Of a stretch of 40,331 bases of DNA, positions 31,342 through 40,300 are shown piece by piece. Location: contig JACCRC010000169.1 in assembly GCA_013813765.1 (NCBI GenBank), positions 1-40,331 of the forward strand. Direction: 5' to 3'. A program made the translations under genes and the position numbers. The stretch comes from Deltaproteobacteria bacterium. GTDB lineage: Bacteria > Myxococcota_A > Polyangia > Haliangiales > Haliangiaceae. Positions within the stretch are counted from its first letter, which is position 1, and the number at the start of each line of letters is the position of its first letter. The notes beneath the pieces are model-generated. The model was not told where the DNA came from. It did no database searches and saw only the letters and a program-made list of their open reading frames with translations.

Positions 31342-32178
31342 GTGGGGGTACCCGGGCGGGTACTCCCGTTCATTGCGGATTCGTCGTCTTCATTGGACGC
31401 TGTGCTGGAGAGGGCCGAGCGGTACGTCGATGCGGCGGCGATGGTGTGCGAGGAAGCTCGTCTCCTCGGTGTCCGCACCACGATCCTGTTCCTGCACGGC
31501 GAGGCTGGGCCGCCGGTCATGATCGTGGACAACGCTACCGACGTAACGGACGAGTTCCGGATGACGAATGGGATCGGTGAGACCGTGTGGAAGGTGAACC
31601 CGGTGTTCATCGTTCTTCGCCAGCGCCTCGGGATGATTGGCTCGGAGGTACTCGCCACGGACTATCTTCCGATCGCGCGCCAGTTCGGCTACACGGGCGC
31701 ACCGCTGCAACTGTTCGCGATTCCGTTGCTCGGTGCGGACGGCTGGTTCGGCACGATGGTGTGCGGGAATCTGGAGCCAATTCCCTTGGATCTCGAGCGC
31801 AGGCTCACGCTCCTCGCAACGCGGCTCTCGGTGTGGTGCACGGAACGCGGAGTCGGACGAGTGCCGCAGGTGACTGGCGATGGCGATCTTCCCGCTCGGC
31901 GGTACCGGATCGCTCAGCTCGCAGCTTCGGGGCAAACGAACTCGGAGATCGCGCAATACTTGGGAATCTCGATCAACACGGTGAAGTCGCGGCTCAAACA
32001 GGTGTTTGCCCAGCTTGATGTCGACAACCGCACCGAGCTCGCGCTGACGCTGCGCCGCCTAGCCCCGGTCCGCGACGTGAAGCTCGGAGTCACGCAGATC
32101 GGTGAGGCCACGGTGACTCGCGTGGCGCACCCGATCGGGTACTCCGCGACTGCTCGGCGTTCTGCCACAAGTGGTTGA
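31342..32178 (+). CDS. LuxR-family HTH regulator
   Basis: A regulator of up to 278 residues. The N-terminal ~180 residues form a sensor-like domain (VCEEARLLGVRTTILFL, FGTMVCGNL) that reads like a GAF fold. The C-terminal region has a LuxR/FixJ helix-turn-helix: RYRIAQLAASGQTNSEIAQYLGISINTVKSRLKQVFAQLDV. About 55 residues of unassigned tail follow. The start is uncertain. GTG 31342 is the most upstream, but it overlaps the strong inverted repeat; TTG 31393 or GTG 31402 would place that repeat in front of the gene. Its stop TGA overlaps the radical SAM start by one base. It may sense a small ligand. Confidence 0.82.
   Translation: MGVPGRVLPFIADSSSSLDAVLERAERYVDAAAMVCEEARLLGVRTTILFLHGEAGPPVMIVDNATDVTDEFRMTNGIGETVWKVNPVFIVLRQRLGMIGSEVLATDYLPIARQFGYTGAPLQLFAIPLLGADGWFGTMVCGNLEPIPLDLERRLTLLATRLSVWCTERGVGRVPQVTGDGDLPARRYRIAQLAASGQTNSEIAQYLGISINTVKSRLKQVFAQLDVDNRTELALTLRRLAPVRDVKLGVTQIGEATVTRVAHPIGYSATARRSATSG
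31344..31367. promoter_or_regulatory. Strong inverted repeat at the mtnP / regulator junction
   Basis: The perfect core is GTACCCG-GG-CGGGTAC (31348-31363). It extends to GGG and CCC (31344-31346 and 31365-31367) with one mismatch pair. It lies just upstream of mtnP and at the 5' end of the divergent LuxR-type gene. It is a candidate operator for one or both genes, and suggests that the regulator's true start is downstream. Confidence 0.5.
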
Positions 32179-33236
32179 TGCGCACGCGGCGGCGGGGAAT
32201 GTGGTGGCCCAAGGTGCTGGCCTACGGGCCTCACCTTGCGCAGGTGGTGATCACGAGGCGCTGTAATCTGTCGTGCGGTTACTGCAACGAGTACGACGAC
32301 TACTCGCCTCCAGTTTCAAAAGAGCTGATCAAGCAGCACATCGAGAAGCTCGCTGACCTCGGGACCTGGTTCCTCGAATTCACGGGCGGCGAGACGCTGC
32401 TGCATCCAGATGTGATCGAGCTGATCGAGTTCGGCTCGCGCTTCAAGTTCTTCGAGCGCTGGATCATCACCAACGGCTACCTGCTGTCGCCGGAGATCGT
32501 GAAGCAGCTCAACGATGCGGGGCTGACGCATCTGCAGATCAGCGTGGACGGCGTGACGCCGAACAGCACGACCGTGAAGGTGCTGACGCCGCTGAAGAGG
32601 AAGATCGAGCATCTGCAGAAGTATGCGAGGTTCACCGTGCAGATCAATGCGGTGCTCGGCGCGGGCAACGACGAGGAAGTGCTCGACGTCATGGCGTTCG
32701 CGCGCGACGCGGGCTTTCGTCCGCGCGCATCCGTCTTGCACGATGCCAGCGGCGGCATCGCGCTCGACGAACGTGGGCGCCAGATCCTCGACAGGGTCGC
32801 ATCGACCGTCGGGAGGCGATTCTCCGAGTCTGGTGATTATCGCGCACGGCTGATGACGACGGGGGGCGCGGATTTCAAGTGCCGTGCCGGCGCGCGCTAC
32901 CTCTACATCGACGAGCACGGCGACGTGAACTGGTGCTCGCAGCAACGCGGCTTGTTCCGGAAGCCGCTGGCCGACTACACCTGGGAAGACCTGCGCGAGC
33001 AGTTCCACACGAAGAAGGACTGCGCGCCCACCTGCACTGTCGGTTGCGTGCGCACGGCAAGTCGGTTCGACGAATGGCGTGGCCAGGCGAAGACCTACTC
33101 GGCGCCGTCGCCGACGCCCGATGTGCCCGTGCACGCGCTCGTGCGGCGGACTCAGTCCGCTTCGGGCAACGTGATCGGGAACGTCAGCTCTAGCGGCTCG
33201 GCGGGAAGTGAGGTCACGCCTTCCGGGACCGGATAG
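32178..33236 (+). CDS. Radical SAM protein with Cys-rich C-terminal region
   Basis: A 352-residue radical SAM enzyme. The 4Fe-4S/SAM motif is RRCNLSCGYC (Cys29, Cys33, Cys36), followed by the FTGGETLLHPD SAM-binding segment and the barrel strands. A C-terminal set of cysteines (about 235, 253, 282, 286, 290: KCRAG, NWCSQQ, CAPTC, GC) looks like a SPASM or Twitch domain, which would bind further clusters and is common in enzymes that modify peptides or proteins. No obvious precursor peptide is nearby. ATG 32178 overlaps the regulator stop. The last ~28 residues are low-complexity and overlap the convergent gene by 85 bases, so the C-terminus is uncertain. Confidence 0.86.
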   Translation: MRTRRRGMWWPKVLAYGPHLAQVVITRRCNLSCGYCNEYDDYSPPVSKELIKQHIEKLADLGTWFLEFTGGETLLHPDVIELIEFGSRFKFFERWIITNGYLLSPEIVKQLNDAGLTHLQISVDGVTPNSTTVKVLTPLKRKIEHLQKYARFTVQINAVLGAGNDEEVLDVMAFARDAGFRPRASVLHDASGGIALDERGRQILDRVASTVGRRFSESGDYRARLMTTGGADFKCRAGARYLYIDEHGDVNWCSQQRGLFRKPLADYTWEDLREQFHTKKDCAPTCTVGCVRTASRFDEWRGQAKTYSAPSPTPDVPVHALVRRTQSASGNVIGNVSSSGSAGSEVTPSGTG

Positions 33237-33958
33237 GCCGGGATCACTCGTTCGAGCACGTAGCGAAGGCACGTCCAAACGGGCTGCCCGACGACGTCAC
33301 CGCTCATCCGGTAGGCCAGACGTCGACCATCGAGCTCGAATCGGATCACGAGCGTACCCGTGGCGGGATGCGCTCTGAAGCAGCGCCGCGTCTCCGGATC
33401 CTCGCTGAACGCGCGGGTCGCTCCGTCGGCGACTCGATAACCGACGCCGATCTCCGGCTCAGCGATCGCGATGTAGGTCTCCTCGGGCCCGAAGCTCATC
33501 CTGTCGAACAGCTCGCGCCCCGGATACGTGCTCTGGAGCGCGTGGATCCAGTGGTTGTCGCGACGGTCGACATCGAGGCGGCACACGCGGCCGTGGCACT
33601 CGGTCGTGTAGGTTCTACGTTCCACGCCGGGCGCCTCGAACACACGCTTCAGGTACGGGGCGATGATCCGCTCGGAGGCGTCGGAGCGTGGCTGATCCGC
33701 GTAGACCTCGGAGAGCGGCCTGAGCCGCTCGATTCGAGCTTCGAGCTCGGCGAGGTGCTGCTCGCGCTGCGGACGCTCGGCGGTGCCAGTCGAGCGCTGT
33801 GGTGCCGGAAGCGATCGTGGTCGGGACGGCGGACTCGCTGGAGCCGCGGTGCTCGCAACGCTGGGCTCACTCGCTGCGGGGTCGCTCGCGACCACCAGGT
33901 AGACGTTGAGCGCGAGACTCGACACGAGGAGGACACCGAGGACCGCGCGCGGGCTCAT
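33152..33958 (-). CDS. Membrane-anchored protein, paralogue A (CHGRVC)
   Basis: A 268-residue protein: one N-terminal membrane helix (VLGVLLVSSLALNVYLVV), a Pro/Ser/Ala linker, a coiled-coil-like segment (LAELEARIERLRPL), then a globular domain. It shares an order of motifs with the neighbour at 33955-34728: CHGRVCRLDV, CFRAHPATGTLVIRFEL, and CLRYVLERVIPAYPVP. The Cys residues in C-x-GRVC probably form a disulfide outside the cytoplasm. Family unknown. The start is set by the 4-base ATGA overlap with the upstream paralogue. Confidence 0.8.
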   Translation of the reverse strand: MSPRAVLGVLLVSSLALNVYLVVASDPAASEPSVASTAAPASPPSRPRSLPAPQRSTGTAERPQREQHLAELEARIERLRPLSEVYADQPRSDASERIIAPYLKRVFEAPGVERRTYTTECHGRVCRLDVDRRDNHWIHALQSTYPGRELFDRMSFGPEETYIAIAEPEIGVGYRVADGATRAFSEDPETRRCFRAHPATGTLVIRFELDGRRLAYRMSGDVVGQPVWTCLRYVLERVIPAYPVPEGVTSLPAEPLELTFPITLPEAD

Positions 33959-34728
33959 GGAACACGGATTCCGAAGGCGTCGTTTGGTAGCTCGGTCACT
34001 TCGGCGGGAAGTGGCTTTGCCGCGACGAGTGACTCGAGCACCTTGCGGATGCAGACGCCGCCTGCCTGGTTCGCGAGTGTGCCCGTCGTCGCGATGTCGA
34101 GCTGGTGCTGAGCGTCGAGTGCGAGCTTGAAGATCACGCTGCCAGCGGTCGGGTGCTCCTTCTTGCACGCATCGACCGCGCTCGAGGCATGCATCGCGAT
34201 GTACAGGCGCATGAACCACTGGATCCCCGCGACCTTGGCCTCGTCATTCACCTGGACGTAGATGCCGTTGCTGCCGATGGACTGACCATCGAAGTACCCC
34301 ATGTTGTCGGGGTCCATCCCCATCGACGTCTGCCAGTCGTTGGAGGCTTTCGTTTCGACCTTGCAGACGCGGCCGCGGCACTCGAGCGTGTAAGGCGCGC
34401 CACGCAGTACGCGATCCCACAGCGGCTTCAGCCGTGCTTCGTGGTCCGGTGCGGGCGGCTCCAGATCGAAACGCTCGTGAAGTGGCAGCAACTTGTAGAG
34501 CCGCTCCTCCGCAGACGCGATCCGTTGCTCGAGCTTCTCATCGTCGAGGGCGACGACACTCGGTGGAACCGACACTCTCGTCGTCGCGAGGGGTGCTCGC
34601 TGTTTCGATGCAGGCGGTACGAGCGGCGACGAGGTCCCCTTCGCATCAGCGCGCGCACGCTGCCGCAGCAAGAGCACGTTCGTGGCAACGCTTGCCACGA
34701 GCACGCACCCGAACACGACCCGCCACAT
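33955..34728 (-). CDS. Membrane-anchored protein, paralogue B (CRGRVC)
   Basis: A 257-residue paralogue of the following gene: N-terminal membrane helix (VVFGCVLVASVATNVLLL), a charged linker and a coiled-coil-like segment, then CRGRVCKVET, CKKEHPTAGSVIFKLAL and CIRKVLESLVAAKPLP at matching positions. The two arose by tandem duplication and probably act together or on related targets. Function unknown. It is co-oriented with the methyltransferase gene, 25 bases downstream of it. Confidence 0.8.
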   Translation of the reverse strand: MWRVVFGCVLVASVATNVLLLRQRARADAKGTSSPLVPPASKQRAPLATTRVSVPPSVVALDDEKLEQRIASAEERLYKLLPLHERFDLEPPAPDHEARLKPLWDRVLRGAPYTLECRGRVCKVETKASNDWQTSMGMDPDNMGYFDGQSIGSNGIYVQVNDEAKVAGIQWFMRLYIAMHASSAVDACKKEHPTAGSVIFKLALDAQHQLDIATTGTLANQAGGVCIRKVLESLVAAKPLPAEVTELPNDAFGIRVP

Positions 34729-34753
34729 GCCAGGAGGCTAGCAGACTTGCGAT

Positions 34754-35920
34754 TCAGGAGATGCGCAGCAGGCAGACCTGCAGGTACCGATCGGCGGGCT
34801 GCGCCACGAGGGTCGGGTACTCGGGAGGCAAGCCCCCTTGCTCGAGGATCACGCCGGTACGGTTCGCGCTGCGCAGGCCCTTGTGGGCGAGCTTGGCGAG
34901 TGACCCGACATCGGCCGCGTTGGAAGCGAGCCAGAGCAGGCCGTCAGGCGGGATCACGGCGGCGGCCTTTGCGATCAGGTCCGGGTAGTCACGGCCGAGC
35001 GCCCACGAGACGCCGCCCGCGCTCGAGGAGCCGGGCGGATCGATCAGGATCAGATCGTATTGCTCCTTGTCGCGGGCGGCACGCGCGAGGTAGCGCGAGG
35101 CATCGCCAGTCTCGAACTTCCAGCGCGGATCGGAGGTCAGGTTCGAGCGGGCGAAGTTTGCGGCGGCCCATGCGTTGACGCCCGCGGAGGTGTCGACGCT
35201 GGTGACCGAGGCGGCGCCGGCGAGCGCGGCCGTCAACGAGAGAGCGCCGGTGTACGAGAACAGATTGAGGACACGCTTGCCGCGCGAGAACCGACGAAGG
35301 CCGACCCGGTGCTCGCGCATGTCGGTGAACAGACCAACGTTGAGACCACCGAGCGGATGGATCTCGTAGGGCACTCCGTGCTCCGTGGCGACGGTCTTCT
35401 CGGGCACGGTGCCGATCGTGTCCTGGCTGACGTCGGAGGCGCCGCCGCGTGCGCGGAGCTTGATCACCGCGCCGTCGAGGCGAGCGAAGCCGACAACGGC
35501 CTCCGCGAGCTGCTTGCCGATTGCGCGAAACGCATCGGCGTACGCGTAGACGACCGCGTGGCGGCCGAGCACGTCACAGGCGAAGCCGGGTAGACCATCA
35601 CCAGCGCCGTGGACGATCCGATAGGCATGATCGGAACCAGGCAGGCCGAGTTGCGTGCGCAACGCGAGTGCGCGCTCGACTCGCCAGCCGAGCAGGGCGC
35701 CATCGATCTTCGGGAAGTTGTCGGCGGCCGTCGCGAACATGCGAAGCCGCGCGTTCTCGGGATCGCCGAGCCCGAGCCCGAGCTCTTCACCCCGTTCGTC
35801 GGTGACTAACACCTGCTCGCCGGGTCCGAGCGCGAGCTCGGTGATGCGCGTCGTGTCGAGGTCGCGCCCTCCGCCGGCGATGAACTGCGCGGCGAAGCCA
35901 GGAACGACGACCGACCGCAC
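34754..35920 (-). CDS. RlmI-like class I methyltransferase
   Basis: A 388-residue SAM-dependent methyltransferase of the rRNA large-subunit (RlmI/RlmK) type. An N-terminal PUA-like segment precedes the Rossmann fold. SAM motif I is VLNLFSYTGALSLTAALAGA, with SVDTS for the acidic end of strand 2 and LILIDPPG as the catalytic-loop motif. RFSRGKRVLNL and TDMREHR match the family's linker. It probably methylates 23S rRNA on a cytosine, but the site cannot be read from sequence. The GTG at 35920 overlaps the regulator's TAG by one base, so it is co-transcribed with it. Confidence 0.9.
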   Translation of the reverse strand: MRSVVVPGFAAQFIAGGGRDLDTTRITELALGPGEQVLVTDERGEELGLGLGDPENARLRMFATAADNFPKIDGALLGWRVERALALRTQLGLPGSDHAYRIVHGAGDGLPGFACDVLGRHAVVYAYADAFRAIGKQLAEAVVGFARLDGAVIKLRARGGASDVSQDTIGTVPEKTVATEHGVPYEIHPLGGLNVGLFTDMREHRVGLRRFSRGKRVLNLFSYTGALSLTAALAGAASVTSVDTSAGVNAWAAANFARSNLTSDPRWKFETGDASRYLARAARDKEQYDLILIDPPGSSSAGGVSWALGRDYPDLIAKAAAVIPPDGLLWLASNAADVGSLAKLAHKGLRSANRTGVILEQGGLPPEYPTLVAQPADRYLQVCLLRIS

Positions 35921-37284
35921 TACTCGTCCCGCTTGCGCGGGCGGGCAATGCCGTACTCGTCCAGGCGGTTGATCAGCGTGCGGCGGGAGATACCGAGCAT
36001 CTCGGCCGCGCGCGTCTGGTTACCGGCGCACCTCTCGAGCGCCTCGAGGATGCGCTGCTTCTCGAGCTCGGCGACGGTCGCTCGAACCTGCGTGGGCATG
36101 TCGGCCGCGGACGGAGCACTGATGCCCATCGGGGGTGGGATCGTCGGCGACGAGCGGAAGCGCTGCCCGGGCGGCCGCTTGTTCGGATCGGCCTCGGTGG
36201 GGAATCCGACGGTCAGATGGTGCAGATCGATCATCGGGCCCGTCGCGAGCAGTACCGCGCGCTCGCAGGCGTTGCGCAGCTCGCGGATGTTGCCGGGCCA
36301 GTCGTGCGACGACAGCCACTGCCGCGCATCCTCGGAGAGCGTGAACGAGCGGCCAATCGGACCGGCCGCCGACGCCACGAACTGCTCCGCGAGCGGAATG
36401 ACCTCGTCCTTGCGCTCGCGCAGCGCCGGGAGCACGAACGTCGCACCTGCGATTCGGAAGAACAGATCGCGGCGGAAGCGGTTCTGATCGACCTCGCCCT
36501 GCAGGTCCTTCGACGTCGACGAGATGACGCGAACATCGATCGCACGCGCGCGCGCGCTCCCGACCCGGCGAACCGCGCCATCCTCGAGCACGCGCAGCAG
36601 CTTCTGCTGCAACGACTGCGGGAGCTGATCGACATCCGAGAGGAACGCAGTGCCGCCATCCGCGGCCTCGAGCATTCCAGGTTTGCCGGTCTGATCCGAA
36701 CCGAACAGCTCTGCCTCGAGCAGCGGCTCGCTGATCGCGCTGCAGTTGATGCGAACGAAGGACGCGGGCCGCCGCGGGGACATCTCGTGGATGCGCTCCG
36801 CGAACCGCTCCTTGCCGACGCCGGTCTCGCCGACGATCAGCACTGCCAGCTTACCGATCGCGATGCGCGCCGCAGATTGCTCGAGCGCTGCGAGCTGGCT
36901 CGCCTTGGCAGCCGTCTCGCGACGCGATCCCGCACGGTTCTGCACCATCAGCGTGACCGCACCCACCAGGAATGGCACGCCGATCGTCAGCTTCGCAGTG
37001 GTGTTGGGCGGGAGCCTGACGCTGTCGACGGTGGTTCCGTTCGAGCTGCCGACATCTGCGATCTGAACCTCGGTGCCCAGCAGCAGATTCGCGTGGTGCC
37101 GCGAGACCGAGCCCGAGTCGATCACGACATCGCACTTGCTCGCGCGTCCGATCGTCAGCGTTCCCGCGCCCGGCATCGGCACGACCTGGAGGGCCGCGCC
37201 GTCGATGACGAGCAGCACCCTGTCCCCGAACGGAGCTTCGCGATCGATCTGTTCGGTCGTTGCACCGGTTTCGTCGTCGATCAC
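35920..37284 (-). CDS. FHA-AAA+-HTH enhancer-binding-type regulator, atypical
   Basis: A 454-residue sigma-54-type regulator. The FHA domain spans about 22-115 with GR (46-47), SRHH (61-64) and SSNG (80-83), which read phosphothreonine peptides. The AAA+ domain has Walker A GETGVGKE (152-159). The C-terminal HTH is NQTRAAEMLGISRRTLINRL. The sigma-54 contact loop GAFTGA is absent: after ELFG (192-195) the sequence reads SDQTGKPGMLEAADGG. Walker B is AFLSDV where LFLDEI is usual. GTG 37284 is the start that fits; TTG 37320 is weaker. It probably receives signal from a Ser/Thr kinase. Confidence 0.92.
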   Translation of the reverse strand: MIDDETGATTEQIDREAPFGDRVLLVIDGAALQVVPMPGAGTLTIGRASKCDVVIDSGSVSRHHANLLLGTEVQIADVGSSNGTTVDSVRLPPNTTAKLTIGVPFLVGAVTLMVQNRAGSRRETAAKASQLAALEQSAARIAIGKLAVLIVGETGVGKERFAERIHEMSPRRPASFVRINCSAISEPLLEAELFGSDQTGKPGMLEAADGGTAFLSDVDQLPQSLQQKLLRVLEDGAVRRVGSARARAIDVRVISSTSKDLQGEVDQNRFRRDLFFRIAGATFVLPALRERKDEVIPLAEQFVASAAGPIGRSFTLSEDARQWLSSHDWPGNIRELRNACERAVLLATGPMIDLHHLTVGFPTEADPNKRPPGQRFRSSPTIPPPMGISAPSAADMPTQVRATVAELEKQRILEALERCAGNQTRAAEMLGISRRTLINRLDEYGIARPRKRDE

Positions 37285-37321
37285 ACGGCTAGGGTACGCG
37301 ACGACGGGAGTGCACGGCAAC

Positions 37322-40300
37322 TCACGGGGGCCGCTTGTGGGCGCAGCTGGCGGGAGCCGCGTCGAGGCGGCTCCCGGTCACCCGCAGCGGGACCCGGCAT
37401 TCGATGTCCGCGAGGATGTCGGCGATCGGGCGGCTGTCGCGCGGGATATCGATCAAGCCGAGCTTGTCTCCGACCGTCTCGATACGCCCATCTGCGGTGA
37501 ATGCTGCCCCGAAGGCGCCGCGAAGGAACTCGAGGTTCCACACCAAGTTGTCGCCGGTGGTGCGCTCCCACACCGTCAGGGTGCCACGACTGGTGCGGAG
37601 GACGAGATCTCCGGTCCCGTCGAGGACGGCCGCCACACCGTAGGACTCGACGGGTTCGAAACGGCGAACGATCTCGCCGCTCGCGCCATCCAGGATCAGC
37701 GTGGCCCCGTTCTCGAGGTGCGCCGAGACGAAGCGCCGGTCCGCGGACGCATGGAGGTACTGCACGCCCTCGCTGGCCTCGACGCGCTTGACCTCGCGCA
37801 CGGCCCCGCCCGCGATCTGCAAGAGCACGATCGTCGACTTCCCGCCGAGCATCACTCCGCCCGCCACGATCGCGATCGCGCCGGTGGGCTCGTCGACCGC
37901 CCTCAGCTGCTGCCACGCGCCGGTCGCGATCGTGAACCGCATCAGCGCCTGCGCCGCATCCTCGCCGGTCACGACCAGCAGGTGGTCCGGATCCTCGAAA
38001 GCGATCGGGCCGCGGCGCTCCTTCGGAGCCGTCGCGATAACCGCGCCCTTCGGATCGAACACGGTCACATCCTTGCCGCTGACCACGGCGGAGCGCTGCG
38101 AGGTCGGATCGAGCGTGGCGTGTAGGAGCGTGTGATCGGTGATGGTGCCGAGCAGGCGCTGGCCTATGTAGATCACCGCGCGGCCGTCCTCGCAGACGTA
38201 CCCGATCGCCGGTCCGGACACCGAGAAGCTTCCCGCCTTGCATGGACCGTCGCTGACCTTGAAGTGTGAGGCGGCTGCGTCGTGCACGACGACGGTGGCA
38301 TCGAACCCGACGCTGATCAGGTGTTCGCCCGAGATCCGGATGTCCTCGATCTCCGTGGTGTGTGCCGGCAGCGACGCGACGAGCGCGACGTCGTGATAGT
38401 GGCGGATCACGCCGTGCGTCGAGCCCGTCCACACGTCATCGCCGCGAAGCCGCACGAGGAGCTCCTCGTCGATCGGCGAGAGCGGGACCGTGCGCAGCTC
38501 CTTGCCGTTGCGGTCGTACACGGCGAGTGCGCGATCGCTGATCGCACCCAGTCGATCGCCAGTCGATGATACGTAGATCGTGTCGGCCCGCACCGATGGC
38601 ATGAACGAGATCACCGGCGTGCCGTTGCCGTCGAGGACGTGTGCCTTTCGTTGCTTGTCAACGAACACGATCGTCGAGCCATCTGCGGATCCGCCGGGTC
38701 CCGCATACACGTCTGATGCGATCGTTCGCTGCTTCATCGTCTTCCGATCGATCGCGACGATCGATGATCCGACCGCGAGGAACAGCGCACCGGTGCCCCA
38801 CACCGGCTCTGCATCCGATTGCGAGAAGTCGCCCTCGAGCGAGCGCCGGATCGCACCGTCGGTTCCGTACACGGTGAGGCCGGCGGCGGTGACCACGGTG
38901 ATCTCGTCGGCGGCTGGCCCGGGATCCGCGGTGGTGACCGGATCCTTTACCGGGATCCGAGCGATCGCGGTGTGCTTCACGGCATCGACCAGCGTCACGC
39001 CGGTGCGGCCGATCACGGCGATCCGATCACCGCGCGCGCGGAGGATGCCGATGAGCTCCGCTTCGAGCGCGAGCTCGCCGATGGGCTTCGCCGCCAGATC
39101 GTAGAAGTGGATCTTCCCGTCGGTGGCGCCGACGGCGAAGCCCGACGGCAGCGCGGTGATCGCCATCGCCTTGTACTCGCGCAGCACGAGCTTCTCGTGT
39201 GGTATCCCGCGCGCGGCCAACGCGATCATGAAGCGCAGGCCCGGCGTGTCGGCGCCGCGGCGCAGGGCCTCCGCGAAGTACGCCAGGGCAGGGAGGCCTC
39301 GGTTGTCATTCAGCTCGCGCCGACCCTGTGCGATCAGGCCCGTGGTCAGTCGCTCCTCGGCGAGCTTCGCTGCATCGCGCGCTTCGCCGGCGCTGTGCTC
39401 GGCTTGGCTCCGGCTCCGATTCGCCGCGAGTGACAAATACGCCATCACCACCGCCACTGCGCCGAGCGACGCCATGGTGCCGATGATCAAGCCGCGCCGC
39501 ACCAACCGCGCTCGCCGCGCCGCGCGACCCGCCGTCACCGCAAAGGCGCGTTCGTCGTCGGTGAGCGCTCCCGATCGTGCGGCCAGCTTCCTCAGCTCCG
39601 CGAGCGCTTCACCGCGCCACAGCAGGTCGCTGCGCCGCCCTGAATCGAGCCAGCGCCTCGTTGCCGCTCGCACGTCGCCGAGCAGGGCGCGATCCGCGGC
39701 GTCCTCGTTACGCCAGCGTGCGAGGCGATCCCAGCGCTCGGCGAGGCACTCGTGCACCACCTCGACGATGTCGACGCCGTCGTCCTCGCGCACGACGAGG
39801 AGCCGGGCGTCGATCAGGTGTGCGAGCACGCCGGAAGCACCGGGAATCTTCGCGAGCTCGGTGCGCGGCGCGGGAATGCGCGTGCCATCGCTCGCGACCA
39901 GGCGCGCGAACAGATCGCGCACGACCTCCTGGTCCTTGCGCGCGAGGCTGCCGTACAGCTGATCGGCATACGTCGAGAGCGCGCCCGCGACGCCGCCGAG
40001 TGCCTTGTACGCGTCGTGCGTGATCCTCCGCGCTGGGCGGTCGCGCGTCTTCCACAGCTGCGATGCCGTGAACGACAGCAGCGGCAGCGACGCCGGCCGC
40101 CCCGCGACCTCTGCAACCATGTCGTCGACAACACGGGGATCCACCGTGACTGCCGCGCGCCGCGCAGGCTCCGTGACGATCCTGCGCAGCGCCTCGGGCA
40201 GCGGAGTCGCGAGCACGAACACCTCGAACCGGCCGCGGAATGCCTCCTCGCTCTCGATCACCGTCGCGAAGTCGTCGCGCAGCGTGACGACCACGCGCAC

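Noticed and set aside
32178-33236. RiPP biosynthetic cluster around the radical SAM gene
   Set aside because: No credible precursor peptide, protease or transporter is adjacent, so only an orphan enzyme can be claimed.
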